A DNA stretch of 45,739 bases from Crenarchaeota archaeon 13_1_40CM_3_52_17 (lineage in GTDB: Archaea > Thermoproteota > Bathyarchaeia > 40CM-2-53-6), in contig MNGN01000001.1 in NCBI GenBank assembly GCA_001918745.1, positions 1 through 45,739 on the forward strand, given 5' to 3'. The notes beneath the pieces were generated by a model, which ran no database searches, was not told the DNA's origin, and was given only the letters and a program-made list of their open reading frames with translations. The position numbers and the translations under genes were made by a program. This document shows, piece by piece, positions 22,700-30,641 of this stretch. Within the stretch, counting starts at the first letter, position 1. Every line of letters begins with the position of its first letter.

Positions 22700-24166
22700 T
22701 CAGTCGGCGAACTTGTAATGTCGATAGCCTTGAGAGGTCACGTCTATCAGGACGAACTCGTTTTCAGGCTCTGCGACAAACTTTCTTCCATCAGGAAACG
22801 ATTTCTCCTCGTGTAAGATTTCATACTCGGCGAGAGACAATGGCTTGCGATGGCTTAGTTTCTCAGCATGGCCAAATCTCTTCGCAACCGCCGCCCATTC
22901 TTCCTGAACGGTCCAGCTCGATGCCTTGGCCTTGCAGCCGCTACCATAGTTTCCGGACCCTCCTCTTCTCCCTGCGAGATCTATCCCTCTCATCGCCTTC
23001 GTCTCTAACAACATTGAGAGGCAGCTTTTCTCGGAGGCGGAGTAGCTATTGCCGCTCTCTCTTGCGTGCACTAGCCCTTCAGCCACCTTGTCTTGGTAGT
23101 CGGTTTGGAATAGTTTAGTCTCCATGAAGTGTTTCATGTAGTCAGCCTCTGCTTTCTCAAACTCTTCTCGTTTCTTGTAGCTCTCTGCTTGAGGCTCGTC
23201 GCCGATCATGTTCAGGACTTCTTTCCAGCGGGGAAGGCCTCGCCAGAAATGTCTCAGCAGGTACGCGAAGGCTTTCTCCGCCATTTTCGGATACGGGACG
23301 TGAAAAGACATGGGCCCTATGTGATCTACTAGAGACTCGCCGGGTCCGGCCCTGATAATGCCGGAACCAATGGCCTGTTCAGCCCAGTTGTCCACCGCAC
23401 CTTCCATGGCTCTCAGATAACATCTCTCAGAATGCTTTCCATGGACGACTGCCGTCGTCGAGAACAATGGTCTCCAGAAATCATCTTCGTCCTCCATGTG
23501 AACACCGATGACGGGGTCAATCGATAGCAAACGAGGGTCCTCCTTGACTAGGAGGGCCACTGCTCCTGCTCCCTGGGTGGGTTCTCCGGGGCTGGTAAGT
23601 GGATATCTGGCTATGTCGGTTGCGCAGATGATACTGGATCTTCCATTGCTTCTACCTGCCCATGCCCAGTCGAGTGAGCTTTCCAGAGCGTCAGCAGTGC
23701 TTACGCATGCGAACTTGTACTCGACGCCTGAGGTTCTATTGAGTGATCCTTTGCCATATTTTTGTTCCAGCATTCCGTGAACATAGGCTGCGACCGGCTT
23801 GGACTCGTCCACCCCTGTCTCGGTCGCTATGTCAATTCTGGCCAGACTTGCCGGTTGAACATTGTTTCTCTCCATCAACTCGAAGATTGCATTCGCGGCT
23901 AAGACCGAGCTGTCTTGGTAGGTATCTGGAATGGACATCTTGGCGATTCCAATACCATGAAGATATTTTGAAGGGTCCGACTTCCTCGCTGTAGAGAACT
24001 CGGTTGGTTTCTCAGGCCGATTCTCGTCAGCTAGCTCCAAGTAAAGTCGAGGAATGTAGACGGCTATGTCGTCTATTCCGACTTTGGTTCTCACAGTAGA
24101 TTCTCCTGCGCCGTCTTGTAGGTCGGATTGTCCGTTTCGGTTCACGTTGAGCAGATAGGTGGTCAC
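22700..24166 (-). CDS. hydroxymethylglutaryl-CoA synthase
   Basis: This 488-residue enzyme makes HMG-CoA from acetyl-CoA and acetoacetyl-CoA, an early step of the mevalonate pathway to archaeal lipids. The catalytic Glu lies in ATETGVDESKP, the nucleophile Cys in YKFACVSTADAL, and the His in GPMSFHVPYPKMAEK. The protein is longer than the roughly 350-residue archaeal form and resembles the longer bacterial/eukaryotic architecture. The start is GTG 24166. The first 28 residues look unconserved, and GTG around 24096 is an alternative start. Confidence 0.9.
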   Translation of the reverse strand: MTTYLLNVNRNGQSDLQDGAGESTVRTKVGIDDIAVYIPRLYLELADENRPEKPTEFSTARKSDPSKYLHGIGIAKMSIPDTYQDSSVLAANAIFELMERNNVQPASLARIDIATETGVDESKPVAAYVHGMLEQKYGKGSLNRTSGVEYKFACVSTADALESSLDWAWAGRSNGRSSIICATDIARYPLTSPGEPTQGAGAVALLVKEDPRLLSIDPVIGVHMEDEDDFWRPLFSTTAVVHGKHSERCYLRAMEGAVDNWAEQAIGSGIIRAGPGESLVDHIGPMSFHVPYPKMAEKAFAYLLRHFWRGLPRWKEVLNMIGDEPQAESYKKREEFEKAEADYMKHFMETKLFQTDYQDKVAEGLVHARESGNSYSASEKSCLSMLLETKAMRGIDLAGRRGGSGNYGSGCKAKASSWTVQEEWAAVAKRFGHAEKLSHRKPLSLAEYEILHEEKSFPDGRKFVAEPENEFVLIDVTSQGYRHYKFAD

Positions 24167-24249
24167 GAGAAGATAGGCGAGGTGTTCTTTTCTCAGTGGC
24201 GTTTCCAGTTACGATTCAGCGCGTTTGCTCTCATGGTCAAGCCCGCTTG

Positions 24250-24304
24250 ACTTGATACGCTTGCGACAACCTACTTGGTAGTAGATAACTACCTACTTTA
24301 TAAT
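24250..24304 (+). promoter_or_regulatory. regulated promoter of the DoxX operon (operator plus TATA)
   Basis: ACTTGATACGCTTG (24250-24263) and ACAACCTACTTGGTAG (24266-24281) are followed by the inverted repeat GGTAGT/ACTACC (24277-24282 and 24288-24293) and TATA box TTTATAAT (24297-24304), 29 bp before the ATG. The same blocks, order and spacing recur at 37797-37851 before a winged-helix regulator gene. Confidence 0.7.
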
Positions 24305-24328
24305 TAAGATCACGCTCATGGTTGAAAC

Positions 24329-24730
24329 ATGATTCAAACGCTCTTTACGAACATCGACCTTTCCTCGCTGATTCTCAGGCTCGCGGTCGGGACTCTGTTC
24401 ATCATACACGGATACCCAAAGCTGACTGCAGCTCAAAGAAATCAAGGCGGCGCCTGGATGAAGAGTGTGGGAATGCCTGCCGCGATGGTTCCGCTCGGTG
24501 GCGTTGTGGAGTTCTTCGGCGGACTAGCGTTGATTCTTGGACTACTCACGCCCATCGTCGCAGTCCTTTCGGCATTATGGATGGTGTCAACCACATGGTT
24601 CTCAATTAGCAAGGTGAAGAAGAAATACGCTGGTGGCTATGAGATCGACGTCACATTGTTCCTGGCCGCACTTGCGTTGGCTCTCCTCGGCAGCGGAATC
24701 TATTCCATCGACCACCTGCTCGGACTATAA
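24329..24730 (+). CDS. DoxX-family membrane protein
   Basis: This 133-residue, four-helix membrane protein has the DoxX/DoxD signature LILRLAVGTLFIIHGYPKL and the Gly-rich second helix GGVVEFFGGLALILGLLTP. DoxX proteins take part in redox or stress functions at the membrane, often with thiosulfate or quinone partners. The start ATG 24329 lies at leaderless-promoter distance from the TATA box. The next gene starts 13 bp after the stop, so it heads an operon with the metallopeptidase and aIF1 genes. Confidence 0.85.
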   Translation: MIQTLFTNIDLSSLILRLAVGTLFIIHGYPKLTAAQRNQGGAWMKSVGMPAAMVPLGGVVEFFGGLALILGLLTPIVAVLSALWMVSTTWFSISKVKKKYAGGYEIDVTLFLAALALALLGSGIYSIDHLLGL

Positions 24731-24743
24731 GGGAGAACACAAG

Positions 24744-25547
24744 ATGTCGGTTAGAAGAAACACGACTGTAGCCAATGCAGCTGCTTCGACGAGTGATAGC
24801 GCGAAAAGCGAACTTGTGAAGAAAGCCTACTTGAACGCGTCTCGCATGATGAAGGAGTCCGGTTTTGGCATCAAGAGCAACGTCGAAGTGGCCGTCGACC
24901 CCCAACTCCCATTCATGGGATACACCATGCCGCTGGGCAGAGGCTACCGAATAGTTGTCTCTGGTGGCTCCGTCGGATCAGGAATGCTCGAAGGCTTGCT
25001 GGTTCACGAGATGTCACACATCTACAGAATGGAAAATAACCACCCATCTCACGACGCTGAAGTAATCGAGGAGGCGATTGACAAGATTGGAAAACAATAC
25101 CTGTCCCATGACTATCAGCAGAAGATCGTCCATGACCTTCTGAACGATATTCAAGATTTGTACGCTGATGATATCTCAATGAAGGTTCTCAAGAAAAATC
25201 CGATACTCGAATCAGGCCAGATGAGCAGTTTCCTCCAAGACTGGGTGAAGGATGAGCCTGTCGAATCCGGAGAAATGGGAAGAGATCGTTGGGTGAATGC
25301 ATCGATCATGGTCCACAACGCACGCGCAATCGGACAGATGACGAGACACAATATAGAAGATACTGGTGGAAAGGCTGCGGATTCGAACAAGAGATTTCTC
25401 TCACAAATGCCACCGACAACCGCAAGCCGGTTCCCATATTTCCGGGACTTAATGGTCAATCTGAAAGAGAGCATGACTAGAGAGCAGTACCGAAAGCTTC
25501 TCGCAGACTACCTGAACCGGTTCTTGGAAGTAGCCGAAAAGAACTAA
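24744..25547 (+). CDS. putative zinc metallopeptidase (HExxH) of archaeal DUF5781 type
   Basis: This 267-residue soluble protein has a zincin motif in LEGLLVHEMSHIYRMENNHPS. The two His and Glu of HEMSH are present, and the downstream Glu-rich helix (DAEVIEEAIDK) may supply the third ligand. The sequence upstream in frame overlaps DoxX and is not part of the gene. ATG 24744 is preceded by GGGAGA as ribosome-binding site. I recall archaeal proteins of this shape under the DUF5781 label, but the family assignment needs a profile search. Confidence 0.65.
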   Translation: MSVRRNTTVANAAASTSDSAKSELVKKAYLNASRMMKESGFGIKSNVEVAVDPQLPFMGYTMPLGRGYRIVVSGGSVGSGMLEGLLVHEMSHIYRMENNHPSHDAEVIEEAIDKIGKQYLSHDYQQKIVHDLLNDIQDLYADDISMKVLKKNPILESGQMSSFLQDWVKDEPVESGEMGRDRWVNASIMVHNARAIGQMTRHNIEDTGGKAADSNKRFLSQMPPTTASRFPYFRDLMVNLKESMTREQYRKLLADYLNRFLEVAEKN

Positions 25548-25571
25548 TGCGTGGTCTAAACTGTGTGAGGG

Positions 25572-25871
25572 GTGACAGGATTGAGTGAAGGATTCGATTT
25601 CAATAGCGCGCTGAAAGAGCTCGACAAGAGCGAAACCCACCTCACCGTAAGAGTAGAGTTACGAAGGTGGGGCAAGCCCGTAACTGTCGTACAGGGACTA
25701 CCCAAGACTGGACGGTCTCTGGCTGAAGTCGCTCACAAACTGAAAGAACGCTTAGCCACCGGCGGGACAGCGAAGGACGGCGTGATAATGCTGCAAGGCG
25801 ATCACCGCGCTCGAATCAAATCAGAGCTAGTCAAGCTCGGATTTCCAGACGACCACATAGAAGTATTCTAG
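25572..25871 (+). CDS. SUI1/eIF1-family translation factor (aIF1)
   Basis: This 99-residue SUI1-domain protein includes THLTVRVELRRWGKPVTVVQGL and then GGTAKDGVIMLQGDHRARI. These correspond to the conserved basic loop and central strands of eIF1. It would act at the ribosomal P site in start-codon selection. The start is GTG 25572, preceded by GAGGGG. It ends the DoxX-metallopeptidase operon with a 24-bp gap, an unexpected combination for an initiation factor, so it may be a stress-linked paralog rather than the housekeeping factor. Confidence 0.85.
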   Translation: MTGLSEGFDFNSALKELDKSETHLTVRVELRRWGKPVTVVQGLPKTGRSLAEVAHKLKERLATGGTAKDGVIMLQGDHRARIKSELVKLGFPDDHIEVF

Positions 25872-25927
25872 GCCACCCAAGAGGGCCACTACCACGCTTG
25901 CTGTTGGGTAAGTGGGCGTTTTGATAG

Positions 25928-26389
25928 CTAGGCGGTTTTGACTGTTATCTGGCCAGCGAGCCAATTATGCCATGCACAAGTGTACCTGTAAACCCCAGGT
26001 ACGGTCAGGGTTACCGAGAACGTTTCTCCTGCGAGGATCAATCCGGAGTTGAACTTCAACGCTTCAGAAGGGGCGACAAGAGTGGTGACCGTGTGACCCA
26101 CGGTATCCTGGTTCACCCATTCTATCGTGTTATTGAGTCCGATTGTGACCATGATGTTGATTGGATAAGGATACATCCCTGTCAGGAAGAACTCTTGGAA
26201 GTACGAGACGTTGAACCCATTTGGCACCGCTGAGGAGCCTCTGGGTATGTTGATCATGGTGACTGAGGGCTTGACCGCGGGCTTGATGTTGCTGTTGGCT
26301 TGGAACAATGGACCGAGGTAAACGTAACTGGTCGCAATTGTCGCGACCACTGCAATGACAATAATTGCTAGAGCGAGGACTCTCTGCAT
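25928..26389 (-). CDS. membrane-anchored cupredoxin with a Leu axial position
   Basis: An N-terminal membrane anchor (residues 3-25) is followed by a plastocyanin/halocyanin-like domain. Type-1 copper ligands are the His in VGHTV and the Cys and His in YTCAWHNWL. Where most blue copper proteins have Met (CxxHxxM), this one has Leu, a change that raises the redox potential in known cupredoxins. It faces outward and could accept electrons from the GMC oxidoreductase encoded nearby. It is transcribed away from the oxidoreductase genes. Confidence 0.85.
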   Translation of the reverse strand: MQRVLALAIIVIAVVATIATSYVYLGPLFQANSNIKPAVKPSVTMINIPRGSSAVPNGFNVSYFQEFFLTGMYPYPINIMVTIGLNNTIEWVNQDTVGHTVTTLVAPSEALKFNSGLILAGETFSVTLTVPGVYRYTCAWHNWLAGQITVKTA

Positions 26390-26511
26390 AATGCTCTAAT
26401 CAGACGCCATTTTCTCGTAGTTGAAGTTAACTCTTCGGCCGCCGCTGAGTTTCTTCTGGAAGTCTTCTCGGACGCGTCTAGGCTCAGGGTCGGTGGTAGG
26501 GTAACGTGGTT

Positions 26512-26985
26512 TTATCCGGTGACGGTTACGGTTCCGTGCATCCATGGGTGGTAAGTGCACTTGTACTGGTACGTGCCATCAACCGTGAACGTCACCGTGT
26601 AAACGGCGTTCTGATTCATGTTCCCGGAATCAAAGCTACTTGCCCCTGACGGGACAACAGTTGAGGTGACGGTGTGAGGAACCGGATCGTTGTTGGTCCA
26701 GGTTACCTTACCGCCTTTCGCGACGGTTACATTGACGGGGGCATAGTTGAGGCCCTGCGTACTGCCGACACCATTCGGGAGCGAGACACTCACAGCACTA
26801 CTTGCATTAGTGCTACTAGTCGAGCTTGAAGAGTTCGAGCTGGAAGGAAAGAAGATCGGCACACCTGCGGTGAGCTGGTAAACTCCAAGCCCAGCTAAAC
26901 CGCATCCCGCGCCCACAGCAAGCACAATCAAGATCGGGACAATAATATCACCATATTTCATTTTCTTCGCCGGAGTGCTCTCCAA
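26512..26985 (-). CDS. membrane-anchored cupredoxin (halocyanin/plastocyanin-like)
   Basis: This 157-residue protein has a membrane anchor (residues 13-36) and a Ser-rich flexible linker (residues 48-67). The blue copper domain has ligands His in PVPHTV and Cys, His and Met in YKCTYHPWMHG, a complete type-1 site. Compared with the neighbouring cupredoxin it retains the axial Met, so the two proteins should have different potentials. It is divergent from the oxidoreductase pair starting at 27110. Confidence 0.88.
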   Translation of the reverse strand: MESTPAKKMKYGDIIVPILIVLAVGAGCGLAGLGVYQLTAGVPIFFPSSSNSSSSTSSTNASSAVSVSLPNGVGSTQGLNYAPVNVTVAKGGKVTWTNNDPVPHTVTSTVVPSGASSFDSGNMNQNAVYTVTFTVDGTYQYKCTYHPWMHGTVTVTG

Positions 26986-27109
26986 CCTACAACACGGAGA
27001 ACAATAGATAATTTACGAGAAAATAAGCTTTCAGAGGCCAGAAAACGAGACCCCTCTTTGGAGGGGTGCTAGCTAAAATAGAAGTAGGCTAGGCCCAATC
27101 TGAGTCCGA

Positions 27110-28093
27110 ATGGCCGACCAGACCAGACGTGAATTTCTCAAACTCGGATTAGCAGCTGCCGCAAGCGCGGTCACAGCATCCGCAATCGAGATCCCCCTTT
27201 TCAACAACCAAAACTCTTCTATGCAAACTAAACTGGATAATGCAAACTCCCAACTGAACAACGCGAATTCACAACTAAGCAGCGCTAACACGCAGATTTC
27301 CAATCTGAAAGCTAGGGTCAATACCGTTGTGGGTTTTGTCAGCCTTAGTGTCACAGAGCAGTCTCTTCTGGAGAAGATAGTAGAGACAATCATACCAACT
27401 GATACTGATCCTGGAGCAAAGGAGGCCGGTGCGATCTATTTCATCGACAGGGCGTTGGCGGGTGACTATGGGCAGAGCGCCAACATGTTCATGGACGGTC
27501 CACATGTTCTTCCCAGGATCCCAGCGAGCACGACCAATACACTCAGCGTTAACCCAACTCTAAGTTGGGCGAATCTTCCAGGGAACTCCAGTGCACCTAT
27601 CACATACACTGGAGGCAGCATAGGCACTCCAGGAGTCGGTGCGGGCATCACTTCCAGTCCAAGAGTCGGTTCAGGCATTAACTACCAGTACCCGCTTAAC
27701 TTTAGAGAATTCTGGAGGGTAGGCTTAGTCGCCTTGCAGGCCTACGCTAACAGCGCATATGGGGGAAACTTCGAGACACTCTCTTCGGCGAACCAGTTGC
27801 TCCTACTTCAGGATCTTTGGGGTAACAAGCCTACCAGCTTCAGCAATATTCTTCCATCGGATTTTGCTTACGAGCTGACTTTCATGACGTGGGCCGGATT
27901 CTTGATGGACCCGATATACGGAGGAAACCAGAACATGGTAGGCTGGACTTTTACAGGATTTAACGGGGTTAACTTTGGTAACTTCTACGGCGAAGGCCAA
28001 GACCAGAAAGCACTCATGGTCGCGACCGCTCCTACAAGACTCAAGCCAGCCAGTCTAGCGCAGTATCAACAGCAAGCATCGGGAGGCACGTAG
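27110..28093 (+). CDS. gluconate 2-dehydrogenase subunit 3-family protein, Tat-exported
   Basis: This 327-residue protein begins with a Tat signal (TRREFLKLGLAAAASAVTAS) and then a coiled coil built from near-perfect repeats (LDNANSQLNNANSQLSSANT, residues 41-63). The subunit 3 domain follows (LTEQSLLEKIVETIIPTD-like start, GFLMDPIYGGNQNMVGW end). The small subunit is needed for export and assembly of the flavoprotein, which itself lacks a signal. The stop is two bases before the next ATG, so the two are co-translated. Confidence 0.85.
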   Translation: MADQTRREFLKLGLAAAASAVTASAIEIPLFNNQNSSMQTKLDNANSQLNNANSQLSSANTQISNLKARVNTVVGFVSLSVTEQSLLEKIVETIIPTDTDPGAKEAGAIYFIDRALAGDYGQSANMFMDGPHVLPRIPASTTNTLSVNPTLSWANLPGNSSAPITYTGGSIGTPGVGAGITSSPRVGSGINYQYPLNFREFWRVGLVALQAYANSAYGGNFETLSSANQLLLLQDLWGNKPTSFSNILPSDFAYELTFMTWAGFLMDPIYGGNQNMVGWTFTGFNGVNFGNFYGEGQDQKALMVATAPTRLKPASLAQYQQQASGGT

Positions 28094-28095
28094 AA

Positions 28096-29988
28096 ATGCC
28101 AACTACAATTACAGAGCCAGCTGCAGATGTAGTAATCCTCGGGGTTGGCTACATGAGCGGCGTAATAGCCGCCGAACTTTCTATTGCGAGTCTAAACGGA
28201 GGTAAGAACTACAAGGTTGTCGCCATAACCAAGGGTCCATACTGGGACTACGTCAACGACTTCTCCACGACAAAGTACGATGAATGGGGAGTTGGGTTGG
28301 GCCGAAAATATGACAGCCCGCTTCCTTTGCAATCGGCCACGATCAGGAACACTCCCTATCAGTTCGCATTGCCTGTCCGAAGATACACTATGCCGATCCA
28401 GTACCACGCGCTGGGGCATGGAGTAGGTGGGGCGGCCCAGCATTATGGTGGGACGATGGGGCGCCAGGGCCCCTGGGGCTATACTCAGTATTCGTCAACC
28501 ATAGCTAGGTACGGAGCCTCTTTTCTGGACACCGTAAATCCACACAGCGACCTTGAGGATTGGCCCCTGACCTACGCCCAGTACGAGCCGTATTACGTTG
28601 AATGGGAGAAGGCTCATGGACTCTGCGGGGACTACAATGGAAGTGCAACCAATCAGCCCTCTGACACTGGCTATCCATGGATGAGTCAGAACTATCCACT
28701 GCCTCCATCACCCCTCACTCCCGTCGGACAGTCATTCCAAACAGCTGCACAAGCGCTCGGGTATCATCCCTTTCCTCACGTGAGTGCTCTCGCTTCACAA
28801 CCTTACATTAACCAGTACGGTGTACCAGTCAATCCATGCGTCTACGACGGGTATTGCGGTGGTCCTTGCGACTACGCTTGCGAGACCGGCGCCAAGGCAA
28901 ACGCTGCATACAGAACTATCCCCGCCGCGATGAAGAGTGGAAACTTTACGCTGGTGGTGAATAGTTTCATCTTCCGTCTTGACACCGATCCTATAAGCGG
29001 ACTTGTAACTGCTGCCCGCTACTATGATCCCCAAGGAAATGTGCACGTTCAGCCCGGCACTGTCTTCTTCAACGGGATGTGGGGATACAACATGATTAGG
29101 GTCATGCTTCTCTCCGGAATCGGAGCGCCTTACGTTTGGAATTCAAGTCCGGCCTCGGTCACTGGCTCTGTAGGAAGAGGTCTCACCAACGGCTATCTCC
29201 CATACAGGGGAACCAATGTGTCTGGAACTCTCCCTAACAATGGCGGCAACGCTTACCCTGCTGGGAACGGCAGCGGAGGCAGTGTGGACATTTATGATCT
29301 TATGGATGACAATTTCGACCACAGCGTAAGTGCGTTGGCTGGGGACCCACCCTTCATAGGGGGAGCCGAGATCGGTGCGGGCGGGTATCCGGGAGGGGGA
29401 CCGGGAAATATTACGTTCGCGGGCGGCGTCTCGTCAGCGAGTATGGGAGGCACGTTCAAAACTACTCAGAAGGACAAGTATCTGCCAACCAAGACAACCT
29501 TGAGCTCGACGCCCTTAGCTCACGACCTTCCGACAACTGACAATTACATTGATCTCGACCCGCACTACACGGACATCTACGGCGATCCGCTGTCCAGACT
29601 GACCTACGACTGGACACCCAACACATACAACGGAGCAACTCACCTCGTGAAGAAGGTCAAGGATATCTTCACCCAAATGGGTGCGCAAAATGTCACGATA
29701 GGTAGCACCGTCGCCCCTGGGGCCGCACACAACGACTGGTGGGGTCACCACCTGAGAGGAGGATGCCGAATCGGAGCGAACCAGAGTACTTCGGTATGGA
29801 ACAAGTGGAACCAATGCTGGTCACCAGTATCGAAACCGGTTTTCAACATTTTCGGCGCAGGCGAGATTACCAATACAAGCGGCGACAATGTTCCCTCGGG
29901 AACACACGTCGCCGGTCCACAGTCCTACCGTGCCGCTGAGGGTATCAAGCAGTATCTCGCGCTCCTCACCCCTGGTCTATTAACGTAG
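28096..29988 (+). CDS. GMC-family flavoprotein oxidoreductase (gluconate/fructose dehydrogenase large-subunit-like)
   Basis: This 630-residue FAD enzyme shows the dinucleotide-binding VVILGVGYMSGVIAAELS at the N-terminus, HALGHGVGGAAQHYGG (FAD/active-site region) and GHHLRGGCRIGANQSTSVWN. The C-terminal FAD motif is NIFGAGEITNTSGDNVP with a distal His-rich segment. Four Cys in CVYDGYCGGPCDYACETGAK (residues 247-266) match the Cys segment of Fe-S-containing sugar dehydrogenases. It lacks a signal, so it is probably co-exported with the Tat subunit. The sugar or alcohol substrate is unknown, and no cytochrome c subunit is encoded nearby. Confidence 0.85.
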   Translation: MPTTITEPAADVVILGVGYMSGVIAAELSIASLNGGKNYKVVAITKGPYWDYVNDFSTTKYDEWGVGLGRKYDSPLPLQSATIRNTPYQFALPVRRYTMPIQYHALGHGVGGAAQHYGGTMGRQGPWGYTQYSSTIARYGASFLDTVNPHSDLEDWPLTYAQYEPYYVEWEKAHGLCGDYNGSATNQPSDTGYPWMSQNYPLPPSPLTPVGQSFQTAAQALGYHPFPHVSALASQPYINQYGVPVNPCVYDGYCGGPCDYACETGAKANAAYRTIPAAMKSGNFTLVVNSFIFRLDTDPISGLVTAARYYDPQGNVHVQPGTVFFNGMWGYNMIRVMLLSGIGAPYVWNSSPASVTGSVGRGLTNGYLPYRGTNVSGTLPNNGGNAYPAGNGSGGSVDIYDLMDDNFDHSVSALAGDPPFIGGAEIGAGGYPGGGPGNITFAGGVSSASMGGTFKTTQKDKYLPTKTTLSSTPLAHDLPTTDNYIDLDPHYTDIYGDPLSRLTYDWTPNTYNGATHLVKKVKDIFTQMGAQNVTIGSTVAPGAAHNDWWGHHLRGGCRIGANQSTSVWNKWNQCWSPVSKPVFNIFGAGEITNTSGDNVPSGTHVAGPQSYRAAEGIKQYLALLTPGLLT

Positions 29989-30021
29989 CAACGCAATCGC
30001 TAGTCATTCAAGGAATGGGCA

Positions 30022-30630
30022 TTGCCAGCCCTTAGGCTATCTGATAAACCAAAGCCAATCTCCCTGCCTCACTTCGAGAGCAGAATTCCCAAGCCAGAAG
30101 AACTTGTAACCCTCACCAAACCATTGCTTGACGCAACAATCATGATAGGAAAAACGCTCACGAACTGCACGAACAAGTGGGCGATAGGAGGAGATGTCGG
30201 AGAGGTAATTTCTGGAGTCAACGTACAACCAAGTCAGATCGCAATACTCACCACCCGGGAAGGATGCGACGAGATAACGAGAAATCTAGCCAAGTATCAG
30301 ATTGAACCCCCTCGCACCGTCGAGAGAGAGCTGGAGAGAGACGCAAAGATCGACCTGAAACTCCTCAAAATATGGATCAAGAGCTACACCGCCAGATTTG
30401 ACGTCCAGGGCTCCCAGCTTGACGTGCACGGTGACCTACAGATCAAGGTGGGAGACTGGGAATGGGGAGACCCGCTCGATTTTGAACCGGATTACGTATA
30501 CGTAGTGGGTGTTAAGGTGCCGACAGTTCCGCTTAAGGTGAAGAGCGAACTCTACACGGGTCTGGGCTGGATGGATCGCGCATCGAAGATACATGAGGCT
30601 GTGATGAGAAGCCGCCACATGTTCGGTTAG
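30022..30630 (+). CDS. possible nucleotidyltransferase-fold protein (202 aa)
   Basis: The segment KWAIGGDVGEVISGVNVQPSQIAILTT resembles the start of minimal nucleotidyltransferase folds (GG-D-x, then D-or-I strand). However, the catalytic Asp pair expected after it reads QIAI, so activity is uncertain. The C-terminal half is beta-rich (VQGSQLDVHGDLQIKVGDWE). The start is TTG 30022. The stop lies 11 bp before the chaperonin gene, indicating one transcript. Confidence 0.45.
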   Translation: MPALRLSDKPKPISLPHFESRIPKPEELVTLTKPLLDATIMIGKTLTNCTNKWAIGGDVGEVISGVNVQPSQIAILTTREGCDEITRNLAKYQIEPPRTVERELERDAKIDLKLLKIWIKSYTARFDVQGSQLDVHGDLQIKVGDWEWGDPLDFEPDYVYVVGVKVPTVPLKVKSELYTGLGWMDRASKIHEAVMRSRHMFG

Positions 30631-30641
30631 GCAAGATAGCT

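Noticed and set aside
27073-27393. 106-codon minus-strand open frame
   Set aside because: It is antisense to the Tat signal and coiled coil of the subunit 3 gene; its Leu/Phe-rich translation is a shadow.
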